NCBI RefSeq assembly: GCF_035582795.1 | Contig: NC_134368.1 | Location: 11,743,501-11,807,500, forward strand | DNA from: Mycteria americana | Taxonomy: Eukaryota > Chordata > Aves > Ciconiiformes > Ciconiidae | Length of the DNA: 64,000 nucleotides | Reading direction: 5' to 3' | Shown: one piece after another, positions 11,701-24,300 of the stretch | Numbering within the stretch: position 1 is the first letter of the stretch | Layout: every line of letters starts with the position of its first letter | Made by a program: the position numbers and the translations under genes | Notes under the pieces: generated by a model | What the model was told of the DNA's origin: nothing | The model's input: the letters and a program-made list of their open reading frames with translations, nothing else | Database searches by the model: none

Positions 11701-14700
11701 TGGGATCTGAGCTGCTCTACCAGCATGTAGGACATAGTGTTTATTTTAAGAAAGACTTGGTTATTTTTGTTGTATTTAATGCCTTGCATATTTATGTCCC
11801 TCTCATTTCCACCCCCAACCTGTTTAATAAATAAAATCTGTCCTACGTGAAATCACTGACATGTTTATTTAGATTGAGGTTCCTTTTCAGGGCAGAATTT
11901 GACAGACCGTATAAAACATAAAACGTTCTGATCTTTTTTTTTTCCATAAGAAATGCAGTTCTTTCCTCCTTCTTCTACCCTACTTTTGTATTTCAAATTG
12001 TTTCTCAGAATGGTTTGAAAAAACTGGTAATTTGAATAATTACAAAAAGATCAGATAAAGTACCAGTTAAGGAAGAGGAGAAGGTTCAACCACTGTTTAA
12101 GGCTGCTAGTTCTTTCCTATTCGGATGTCTCTTCCATGCAGTCTCACCTATGAACTCTGTTATTCACCCTTCACTAGGTACAGGACTGTAGACGTATCTC
12201 ATTTATACCTTTTTTTGTGGCTTTGAGTTTTTGTTGCTATTTACAGAAACACAAGAGTGGTGACTCAAGCTATTTTTTAACCTTTAATGTCTCAAAGGCT
12301 ACCCGCTCTTGTTATTTTGGCCATGTGAATTGTCTTTGGAGGCCTAAAAACGGCAATAATTAAGTGACTTGTATATATATTGATGTGTGTGAGGTGCAGG
12401 GTATAGAAACATGAATGAAATCAGACTTTACCACCCACTAGCCTGTGTACTGCCCCAGATCTCAAAAAGTAGGGAAAGCCCCAAAGGGCCTTGACGGGAA
12501 TGGAGACCAGTCCTAATGTCCTCTCTATGCTGTTGCAGAGTCTAACTCAGCCACAGGCTATTTCAGGGGGAAGCTGGATTCAGAGGCAGCAACCACTGCC
12601 CTTTATTACTTTTTCTCCTCTAGGTTTGTGTGAACAATCTTTGGGCCCGATGACTCATTAACAGCTATGTTAAGTAACGAACGTGAGGTGACTGTGCTGA
12701 CCCCAGTCTCCAACTTTGCCACTGATGATCTGACTCGTTCCTAATTCGAAATTACTGTGACATGTAAATATTTTGTAGTCTCTTGTACTTTGAAGCGTGT
12801 GCCAAGCATTCTCTCTGCGGGAGCCTGTCTGGCCTTTGAGCCCGATTACTGTCATGGCATGGTGGGTAAAGACATGTTACAGCCACCACCGCACAGTACA
12901 GCCATCACCTCTGTTCACAGCCTGCGCTGAAGCAGCTCTGCCCTTGGAGACAGCCATTACCACTGCTGATCTGGCCCTGGTTACGCTTTCCATGAATCCA
13001 GCCCCTGCGCTATTCCAAAATTCTTCAGACATTCTTCAAGAAGCATATTCTATTTTAGGTACACACCTGAAACCCAGCTTTCTGCTATGCCCTCTTGTGC
13101 GGAGCATGCAGCTACTCTGCCTGCCTTTATAGTAGGCTGAGATACTCGCGTTGCTTTCCCTTGTGCAACAGATTTCCCCCAGCAGCAGTATCTGGACGTG
13201 CTCAGTAAAAGCTTTCCCATTCTTGCACAACCCAGCTAGGATTGCTGAGCAGGAACTGCTCAGATTTCAGTGCTTTGCTCAGTTCCTTTCCTCTGCTGAT
13301 GTACTTAGTGCACGGGTTCAAATCCTTCACCCAGGAGCCAGTGGTGCAGGCCTCTCCACATCCAAGTTACTAAACAAGGCTACAGCCACCAAACACCAAG
13401 CTGACCTGTGGAACATGGATTTATTTCTTACCCTAACAAAGGAGAAAATGAAGGATGTCGTGACGTCTGCACCTTCCTCACATAGTATAGAATACATTTC
13501 TATTGTGTGTTCACCTTGGAAAAAAATCATGATGAAGATACACCTGCAAGACACAGCTATTAAGGGCTAAAGAAGGCTGAATAGCCCTTAAAGTCATAGT
13601 CCAGGGAAGAATTGGTGTGTGGCACCTAGGAAAAAACCCAAACCGTTCTCTTCTCATAAACGGGTTTTAGCTATTTTTGGGTTTACTTTTTTTAGCTTAC
13701 CAACCAAAGGGGACATACACATAAACTACGTGAACAGAACCATCCCTCAGATGACTGCTAATATTAATGGTAGCCTCTGTTTCTCTTGATGGGCTGATGC
13801 TCTGGAATATAAATAACTGTTAGCTTACATTAAAATAAAAAACTTAAAAAAAAAAGCATACTGCTGCAGAGGTATTCAGAATCTCAAAGTACGACTGCTA
13901 CCACAGTTTTGGTTCAGATCACTTGCACATTATGAAACAGTCTTTACGTCCAGAACCATACTACTTTTAACCCACCATGGACCCAGGAACTGGATAAATT
14001 ATACATAGAGTGGCTGATTCTGACTGAATGGATCTCTTCAATATTTGTCACAAATAGGTATGGCAAGTGAGGCTCGAGGACAGCTTCCTCATGCAGCACA
14101 CTACAGCGCTGCAATCTGTGAGTGACAGAGCTTCTTAACCAAGCAGCTGTAATGATTTACCTACATCGGACCTTTGCCTTAACCTTGTTCCTGGAACAGT
14201 TTCATGGGAAACACTCCTTAGAAATAAAGGGTCAGCATTATAATTAGAGAAAATTTCAACCCAGATGGCTAATGTTTGCCAAAGTTCTGACACACAACAG
14301 AAAAATCTGGTCTTAAAAGGGAAAGTGATAATAATCTTTACTGGAGATTGTAGTGGAATATGTGCTCAGAGAGAAGTTGCTTTAGAGAGCCTTCTGCCTA
14401 GTCAGAACATAGAAACACATTCTTGTGGTGCAAAACTACCCCTCCTGTCTTAAAAACTAATGTGTGAGTGAACTTCAGTTTAAAGGAATAAGCAACATGC
14501 TCAAAAACCAGGTCTGGTTACTTCTCACTAAATGAGAAGGAAGCAAAAAAAAGCCTCACCAGTATCTTGTTTTGACTTTTTTAATGACTAAGGGTAACAA
14601 AACCAAGCAACCACGAACAAGATAATTGTACACATACATTCAGTAACTTCAGATGTGTTAGTCTATAACTAAATTGTGTGAATTGACCTCAATACTTGTT

Positions 14701-15238
14701 CCCTCCTTACTCTTCCTCCCCCTCTCCCGTGAAAGATTCATACACAGTGCAGCTCTGAGCCACTGCTCAAAGTCAGTAGAAATACTTCCATTGCCTTCAG
14801 TAGGAAACGTAGTAGGCCAGCACTGAAATAAAAGACTTTTCTGGCCTCTGTTTTCACTTCCTGTACCTCAGTGTTTGCTTTCATTGATCAGAATACCTTT
14901 CCTGACTATCAGATTAGTATTTTTTTTTACTAGCAGGAATCCTCTGAGAGTTCACCTATTTTTCCTTTTGACCTGACTGCTTATTTCAAAGGCTGTTACT
15001 TGATTCAGATGCAAGATATATATGATCCAAGACGTGCAACTTCAATTTATAATCTAATCATTTAATTTGATAGTGCAAATACAAAACTGGCAATTAAGTG
15101 GACCAAAAAAAAAAATTTCTTACAGGGCAACTCTGTTCAATCCTTACTATTTCAGAAGGACTCCTTGGTAAATCCTGTTCAGAAAACACATTATCTATTT
15201 TGTGTTAATAGATTGATCCCATGAAGGGGAATACATTT
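8721..15238. other. Intergenic DNA and probable LRPAP1 3'UTR, no gene seen
   Basis: Mostly AT-rich, with a more GC-rich patch at about 10860-11580. The part nearest 15238 should be the LRPAP1 3'UTR, which runs leftwards. Minus-strand polyadenylation-like signals occur at 15061-15066 (ATTAAA) and near 13420 (AATAAA), without evidence for which is used. The open frames of 60-140 codons here have no recognisable domains. Confidence 0.5.
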
Positions 15239-15304
15239 TTATAATTCATTGTGTTGAAGACCTTGAGAGATTCTGCTGGATAAGTCTTGCAAGTGCTTCT
15301 TTAC
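15239..15304 (-). CDS. LRPAP1: LRPAP1 exon 8, C-terminus with ER-retrieval signal
   Basis: A 66-bp coding part after the acceptor TTTTCCTGCTAG, encoding VKKHLQDLSSRISQG and ending in HNEL then TAA (15241-15239). HNEL is the conserved KDEL-like retrieval motif of RAP, so the avian protein should be ER-resident. Confidence 0.96.
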   Translation of the reverse strand, partial: VKKHLQDLSSRISQGLQHNEL

Positions 15305-18300
15305 CTAGCAGGAAAACAAAACACATCAAACAAATTTTAGTAAGACAATGAATTATCGATATCATATATTCTGATTTTGCTATCAGTATATGTGACAACA
15401 GGAAGAGCAGAGACCAGGGAGATTTCAGGCATTTTAAATTAGGTCTATAAAAAACAATTATGCATATCCTGCACTAGACATGGAGCACAGGTCTGCCTTA
15501 AACTCCCCCTCTGGAAGTCATTCAACGTGTGTGAAAATTCAGCACTGGCTAATCTACTTACCCTCTACTACTGAGTTAAACTTTCAACATGTATGTACAC
15601 TGGGTTTATACAGACCTTATATCCTAGTTCTTTTGTCTTTTCTTCCAGCATGGCATATTTCTCTTTGTTTCTGTTCAGATGATCCTTATCTCCAGTTCCC
15701 TCTACATGCTTCAGTTTCTGGTGTGAAATCTCTAATTGTTTCTGATAATGATGGTGTTTTTCAATTTTTGCTTCAAAGTGTTTCAGCTCCTCCTAAGACA
15801 ACAAATACACACAGCTTCACAAGATTTTCTTTCTCTTTCTTCCTCTTTTCTTGCCAAGACATCCCTAATGCTATTTTACTAAGTAAGTCAAGCACAGAAA
15901 GCTTTTTCAGTTCCCTGCTTCTTAAGAGTGTCTGGACAATACATTATCATCACCACCCAGACACCCTATTTTGAAGGCAGGTGCTGAAAACGTTCCACTG
16001 CAGAGTCCTCAAAAGGAGACTGCTGATGGCTGTGAGGTGCTAGGAGATGATAGCAGTGAGTACCAAACAAAAGTTTATACATAAGAATAGTGGACTGGGG
16101 GGAGGGAAATAGACAGACAATTTTTAAGAGAAGCCTCTTTCCAAAATCAGGTCCTGAATTTGCTATTTTCCGCTCAGACGTAAACATTTTCTGAGTTTGC
16201 AGTCTGCTATGATGAATCTGAAATAGGATGAATTAATTAACAAACAAAAAGCCCTCTTAGTTCACCCCAAAGGCAGTGGCCAGACTAACTGTGGTGTTCA
16301 AGGACGTATCAGAGACAGTCCTCAGATAAGGACACTGCAAGGGTGACCACGGAATGAGTAATGTCTCTACCCACCAAAGCATGCTCTTGTTTTGCTACTT
16401 CAAGGCAGTAAATTCAATTTCTCTGTGTCTTAGGACACATCCTCTGTGAAGAGGATATGAACAGTTCAAACTGTTACACCACCTATGGCAGCAGTTCTAT
16501 GCATTACATCCAGAAAAACTCAGACAAACCCTACAGTGAAATCCCCCTGTTTGGCAGAGCCCACTTAATTTTGGTCACTGGTGTGTTTCAGTCCTGGTGG
16601 CCGACAAAGTTGTTCCCATTTCAAGACAATTTGAAAAAATATAAAAATCCATCATCCTAATAGATCTTCTTCAGCTTTTAAAGCAAAGCATTTTTGTTTT
16701 CAACATTTCTGATAAGAAAATAGTTTCCTTTTGCTGTAGAACATTCCAGTCTGTTTTACATACTCCGTTCAGGACCTCACTTTGGGGTTCTACTGCTCTG
16801 ATGACAAATCATTTTAGCTGCTCCTCTCAGATGACATACCACCAGAGCAGCACTTGCATCTTTCACTATGAAACCCTTATGAAGGCTGGTACTGTGGCCA
16901 GTCAGGAGAAGAGACAACTTCAGCTGCTCAAATAAGGCTGAATGTCACATGATTTCTTTAGTTCTGCTTTCATGGACTTTTTAAATAGGCAGATGTTTCA
17001 CTGTGATTCTTACTGTCTTACTGTTGTTAGGATGTCCCAACATTCACAATAACAAGACAGGTTTGGTCTGGTGAAGAGGGTTTGCATTAATGAAGATTTC
17101 TACTAAAACAGTAAAATTAATAAGCAGATATGTGTTCTTGCTTATGGAACTGGGTTTTTCTTTTTCACTGCGGCAGATATGAAGGCCAAATTTACCTCTC
17201 ATGCAATTGTACAGTCCTGACCAAAATGTCCCACTGAGGTCAGCAGAAGCCCTGCTGAAGTCTGCAACAAGCTTTCCTCTGACACTCCTAAAAGCAGGGC
17301 CACTGAAATCAGTGTAATTAAAACGTTTGCTTCATAAGAGAATTGGGCTGCATGTGAATTAAAAGAAATAAGATGGATCTTTGCTATCTAAGAGAGACAG
17401 ATTTAAATCCCTGTCTCAGGCAGCAAAAACTCTCTCATTACCTTATCTGGAAAAGAAACTCAAGGCGTCCCTAGCCACGTCTTGGAGGGTAAAACAACAT
17501 CATAAAGTACATGCAACTCCATGAAGAAGCCCTGAAGAGTTACTTCTCCAGGCTATCAATTAAAATCTATTCTGATAAACAGGCAGAGTCAGATGAAAAA
17601 AACCCCCAACATTTTCTCAATGCAATTTGAATTAAATAAAACCAGCATGAACCCCACAGGAATTAATTTCTATAATATTTCCTTGAAAAGCAGTCTTCAG
17701 CATGGTACTTTTGGGTCAGTTCAACACAGCTCCAACACGGGAAGTTAGTGCAAGAGGTGGTCACGAGAGCGAAATTGTTGGGTATACAAAGTACACTGCT
17801 TCCCAAAGAAGTAACTACATTAAGACAGTGGGTAAGAGAGGGAAACCTGGTGCACTGGAAACAAACAAGCAGGGCCTGATCTTTCAAAGATTTAAAATAT
17901 GCAACACTTGCTAACACAGGATTCAGAATTTTCATTTGGCTGATAACAGAACCGTGCATATGACTAGTTACATATATGTTTATGTATTTGAAATACTAAG
18001 AAAGCAGCATGACTCTTTTTTATGGTGTTTGAAGAGCAATACAGAAGTGGCTGCACTCAGAGTAACATCGAATGTTTCTTTATGTGGGAAATATCTTTCC
18101 ATACGAGATCTAACTAGAATTCTACTCACCCGAAAAGATTCAAGTTCCTTCTCAGTGAAATTGGCCGATTTGGCCATGTCCCACAAATCAATCACTCTTG
18201 GTTCTTCAAATTCTAAACAAACACATACCACTAAATGAAAATCTGGACACAATGCTTTTCTGCCCAGCTTCTATGAAAGATGAGCACACTTTCTCACATA

Positions 18301-21300
18301 CATACACACAGATATATTAAGCACTGCATTACTAACAGGTCTATTTAGATGAAAAGGGAGAAAAGTCCAAGTACTTAAGTTAAAACTATAGTATTGCTGA
18401 AGCAAGTATTTTTTAGAAAGCAAAAAACCCCCTAGGAATTGAATAATGGCGTTACTTGCCCTGCATGTTGTCTCACCTGCCCTGGGGCTGAAGGTGTAAT
18501 ATCCCTTCTCATGTGGGCATGGAAGACAGAACTATCCTCTTTACAGGTTGTCCCTATCCTTTCATTAGACTTCCAGTGTTGGCTTCTAAATAGAACAGGC
18601 TGGCTGTATCTCTTCACCCCATGGTGGTCACACCATGTACTGTGATACTGTGACTACATCTTATTACTTGCCCACTGATTTTAATTTTTTTTTAAATGAA
18701 GTTAATCCCAAATAAGCATAAAAACCACTGTATCATACCGCTGGTTGTGTCATATCCCTGGTGACTGACTTTACGCAAACGCTCAAACCCCTGATTGATG
18801 CTTCTTAGCTTGTCTTTGAGTTCTCTGTGTTTGTTGTGCAAGATTTCCTCTTTCACCAGGTTCTCTTCAGATGGGTTGATAACATTTTTGTGGATATCTA
18901 TTGAAGAAGAAAAGTGTTACTGATTTTGGGACAAATCCTGATAGGTCAAAAGCTCCAGAAATCCCCCAAATCTGAAGTGAATAAAAGATGGTAAGTTCTT
19001 AGCATTTGAGCTGAGTGTAAATAAAGCATCGACACCACACTTCAAGAAGCAGTAATTCCTTTTGCAGGTCAATATTAAGATCAATGCTCCTCAGCGCTCT
19101 GGAGGGTGATATTACAGAAACGCCTTTTAACTCCTACTGGCACCAGCCAAGATTTCAGTAAGGAAATGTTCTTAGTTTCCCAGGTTAGCAGTATCCCAAG
19201 GAAATGGGATATGGATGGTTGATGAGTCCTGTGCCCTCTTCCCTGGGCATTTCATGAACCAATCAGGACATCTGATGTTGAAATTACTTCCAGCAGCTTC
19301 CAGCTTGGACTCTACAATGCAAACATCAAACTCCCTATAAGCTTTAGAATACTTTTGGCTCTAACAATTTTAACTAGGATTAGTACAGCAAGCTGGATTC
19401 AGATCCTCAATGCTTTAATACACCTCAGGCTCAGTGCCTAAGATATTCAAGTACATCCTCTTGGGCTCCCAGCTGGTGAGATAAAACATGCATGTTCTGC
19501 AGACTTTAGGACCACATTTTGCAGCAATGGATCTACGCTTGCTGCATAATTCCAGTAAAATACTATGGCCATCACTGCTAATCTGATGGTATCTCCCCTG
19601 CTTGAAATGCAGGCAGAATCAGAAAACTGGCAACATTTTCATTAGCTGGCAAGATTTTTGGCGGCTAATGCAGAACTAAGCCCAGCAAGTATCTGAAAAT
19701 GTCAGCATCTGCAAGCAGTTCTGACAGAAATGTCAGACTTCAGGAGTTTCAAAGGAACTTGGAAACAATGGAGGCAATGGGCAGAGAAAAGTGTTGTACC
19801 AATCTCGAAACATCAGAGAAATGTTCAGGCACCTTCTGTTCTGCTCACGGTCTCCAGCAGAATATTGTATTCACGAATCTTTTCTTTGTGATGCTTAAAT
19901 TCTCGCCAAAGCTTATCCAGCTCCTCATCAGAGAACCTCCCAGAGGTCTTGGCCTGAAAGAAACATGAGCTCATTATGCTTTCCAGGCCAAGTGCTTTTA
20001 AGTGCACTCAACTGCCAAAACTTCCCACCTCATTTAGAAAATTATTAAGTCCAGCTTTTCCTTAAGATCTTTTGCTTTAAATCCCTTTATATTAGCATGA
20101 GGTCAGGATTTAGATATTGATGGATATGGTGGCTTTAATGTCAAAAGGAAGTTTGCTTCAGACTTATAAAGCTAGACTTGCTATGGACTACCCAGTGAAA
20201 AGTGTCTGCCATTTCTATTCCATGGGAAATAATTTAATACAGAAATAAGGGCCAGGGAGCTCCATATGCAACCGTAAGGGGACTGCTTGCGTGAGGGATG
20301 CAGCGTGATATTAAGCACAGTCTTTACTTAGTCTTAGTCTACTGACAAGTGAAGATTTTATCACTTCCATGCATTTGCTCTGCAGTGATTTGTTCCTGAC
20401 TGGACTACTTGTTAGCAATTAGGGAAGCACTGGTCAGACAGCTGGAGCACTACCCACAAATCTGGTGACTTATTAGCTGCAATGCATGATCAAAAGTGAA
20501 TGTTTTTGGTACCTATTCAGCCCCAACCCTTTTTTTGCTTAGGGAATATTTCTATCTAATGCACTTTACTGCTCCTCAAAGCACATGACATCATGTCCCT
20601 TGCCAGAGCTATATCTAGTTACAGTAACATTTTAAAACCCAGCAGATATTTTTCTCTGCTTTACTACCACTGCACTAGACTGGTGTAAGAATTCTTTGCT
20701 TTACCTAACTACTTGTTTCTTAAAACTTGAATTATTTCATTTTTGAAGATTATTACTTCACCAGTTTTACCTGCCCAGACTGACAGTACACTTTCTATTT
20801 TTTATGCATTAATGCAAATCCTGGAAATTTTCACTTGAATACCAGGTTGGGAAAGTCCTTATTTAACACCCCCTACTATACATTTCACTTTTAAACAGTC
20901 TATGAAATCATTCTATTTCAAATGCATCTTTTTAAAAAAGCCCAGAAATAACAATACGAAAAACAGGAAAAACACTATAGGTATACTACCACACAGTGTT
21001 AATAGTCACACAAAGGGAAATCATGACTTCAGTGAAATTTGAGGAAAAACTCTGTTTGCCCTCAGTGGACCCAGGATCTTATCCTCCATGCAGACTGATG
21101 CGGGTGTTTTCTTTGGCAAAGAGAAACTGCCACACGTGGTGACCTGGATGCAGGTGGGATGCCTGCAGGGCACAAAGATGTGAGCTACAGAGCACAGCAG
21201 CTTGGCCGGTACTTAAAAGCAGAGTAGAAAAGCTATTCAGTTCCAAGTCTGGGGGCTCTAAGAAGACACAGACACAGTTCAATGAAGAAACAGTGATTTC

Positions 21301-24300
21301 CTACGCTCCAGTTCCTGGAAACCTTACTCACCTTGCTCCATAATTTTTCCAGTCTTGGATCATCTAGTGTATCGCTTTCTGTATCGTCTTTAATGTAGTT
21401 CGTATCAATTAGTTGAGAATCCTTCTTTCCATTCATTCCATATTTAGTCATAATGACTGCAAGGGAATAGAAGATACAGAAACATTAGAACCAACTATGG
21501 ATGTATGGAAGATGAGAGACTGGCTACATCCTTGACTTGCAGAGCTGGATTTTGCAGCTCACAGTGGAGAAGCTAATAGTTTAAGACACAGAGGTACCAG
21601 GTTTAATGACCTCTTCTGAAAACATCGGGAGCAAAGGAATCTATTAGCTTCCTGCAGCTCCCTACTCATGTCCAAAGAACTCATGTGTGCTTGGTGTCTG
21701 GAAAGACAACCTGTTATTTAATGGTTCAAACACAAACACAGGTGTCTAACCATGCATGTGTCTGATGCAAAGTTTAAACTCCTTATGCAAAGAAATACCT
21801 TAGATTTAAGTTGTGTCTAAGTTTGGCTTCTTTCAAAGATTTAGCTTACCATTTAAGTTGCGTCTGAGTTTGGCTTCCTTCTCTCCATCTTCATCTAGTC
21901 CTTCAGCCTTAAGTTTTTTCCAGCTTAACTCATCTTTTTCTTGTATTTTTAGATCACTGTGCAACTCTGCCAGTTTCACAGCAGAGAGATGAAGCTAACA
22001 AGAACAGAGAAAGGTTTGTATTCAGTTACGTGGAGTCACCTCTTGCTGCAGTGTAACCTCAGAAGCCAGTACAGATGCGCAACCAGTATAGCTGCGCAGC
22101 CAGTATAGCACAGCTTTTTTTTTCTTTTACTCTAATGCTGTGTATCCATCTGAATTTAAGGGCCTTAAGGTATGAGCCACTGCATACATAACACCTCTTG
22201 CCTATGAACATGGCTATGCCCCCAGCATACTAGTGTTAACAGAGTGATCATGTAGCCTTCTCTGTCAGCTCTTCAGCTACTTGGACAACAGCGAAATTAT
22301 GTAAGGGTTAAGAATTTGTGTCCTTCTTTGGTGTTCCTTCAAGTAACATTTAAATGGGATTCTTCCCCCACTTTTAATGGGACCACCTTCTAAAAACGGT
22401 TCTACCTTAAAAACGTCCAGTACCAATAACAAAGAATGTAAAAATCCAATGGATTAAATCAATTCAGTTTCACTAATTCTCAAAGGCAGTAATGACCGAA
22501 TTTCTCAAACAACATGCCATTGCCAGCACATGTGCTTTCTTGCGGGCCACCTTCTAACCATATAGTTATACTGAGTCGGTAAATTTTATTTGTCAGTATG
22601 GTTTTGCAGACTGCCAGGACACTGAGGATGGCCTTGCAAGTCGAAGAGCCACTTCATCAGCAATTTTTACTATGATCAAAGTGCAAAATTTTCTACGATC
22701 ACTTAACAGGATTTCTGTGCATTAAAACCATACAAAATCTAGAGGTATTCCTGTCCCACATAACAAAACAAAGAGATAAGCTATTGAGGCTGAAGCTATG
22801 AAAAAAAAATATTAAGATTTAAATGAATGATAGGTCAGCTTGAAATTTCATGAAATACAGAGAAAACAGGAACAGAGACAATGACTAATACGCAGTTGGC
22901 TAAGCAGCACTGCTGTAAGTTGAGCCTGAACTTCTAGATTTTAGACACTTCAGTTTAAAACAAAGAAATGTAACAAATCATATTAATGCTTCAGAACTTC
23001 TTGTGTGTGTGTGTGTATGTGCATGTTAATAACAAGAAGGTGAGGTAAGGAAAAGCCCAGAGAAGAGAGGAGATCAAAAAACATGAGCAGTGTGACTTCC
23101 AATACAGTTCTGCCTGAGCTGTCTGAGTCCTTCTACCTCCTACCACTGAGCAGCCAGCTCCTGGGAGCTCGGATCCAGCTCTGAACCACCTGGGATCATC
23201 TGTCCTAGGACAAGCTTATTTACTGGAGGGGTTTTCTTAGTCATTAAAATCAGATTAGAGATTATAAAAATTCTCACTTTCAATGAGGAAGCAGCATGTT
23301 TAATAAACACAGACTCAAAACTCAGTATTATTTTTAAACATCAGAATGATACTGAAAAGATTCAGCCGTTCATTTGAGCGTCAGCAGGCTATTTGAAAGT
23401 AACTAGGAAAAATGTCATTCTCTTGAGCCAATCCACTAAATTCCTATTGACAGGAATTCAGGAACCTATGCACATTATTGTTTCTGCTTTCAGCTTGGGC
23501 TGTCCTATTAATTAGTCTTGTGCTACTGAACATAATTATTTTAATTTTTAAACTAATTTTTTTTCCTGTATCTTGCACTTGGCTTACTGAAATAATTTAT
23601 TTAAAATCTAGAGTAGTTAGAATCATGGGTAAATATAAAATTTATAGAACACATTAAAACTTCTGATCCCTCTACTACTAAAGCAAAGGAGCATCCCTAT
23701 TGTATTCTTTACCATCTACTTTTGGGGAACTGCTTGACAAAAGCTACGCACTTAGAAGGAACCCCTTTATTTATGATTTTTAGTGTATGCTAAAGTCAAA
23801 AAACCTTAATTGCTTTTCTGGAGCAGGATGACCTGGACAGCCAGAGTATCACTTCTGCGGTGGCACCAAGTAACAATGCTTTGCTCAGCAAGAATTGTGC
23901 CCTGATGCTTCAGGAAGAAGACTGAATGAAAAGTTTGCTATAAATTGTGAAGGAAATGAATGGTCACCTCAGTAGTTCTGTACTCTAATGTCAGCATTCC
24001 AGCAGGGTGAACTTAATATGTAGTTAGGCTGAGCAAATCCAGAAAAAAAATCACCAGCAACAACTTAGATAACAATTAATTCAGCTCCTAAGTACTGCAA
24101 AAATAGGAAAATACAATCTTTTAAATGTATGACTTTATCATCAGAGACACACTATTGTATAAAAGATTACACAATGCAGTTTATGTTAGATACTCTCTGC
24201 AGTTAGTGCAATCTCATAAACACATACGGTTTTGTGTTTTCTGAAAGTTCCAGAGAAGAATATCAGAACTTCTAAACACAAAGTTTGGAGACATCTCATT

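Noticed and set aside
12797-13570. Two consecutive open frames of 111 and 139 codons downstream of LRPAP1
   Set aside because: No recognisable protein. Likely intergenic or far 3'UTR sequence with chance frames.
15480-15974. 164-codon open frame on the plus strand
   Set aside because: It lies antisense across LRPAP1 exon 7, whose minus-strand reading is clearly RAP domain 3. The open frame is a shadow of that coding constraint.
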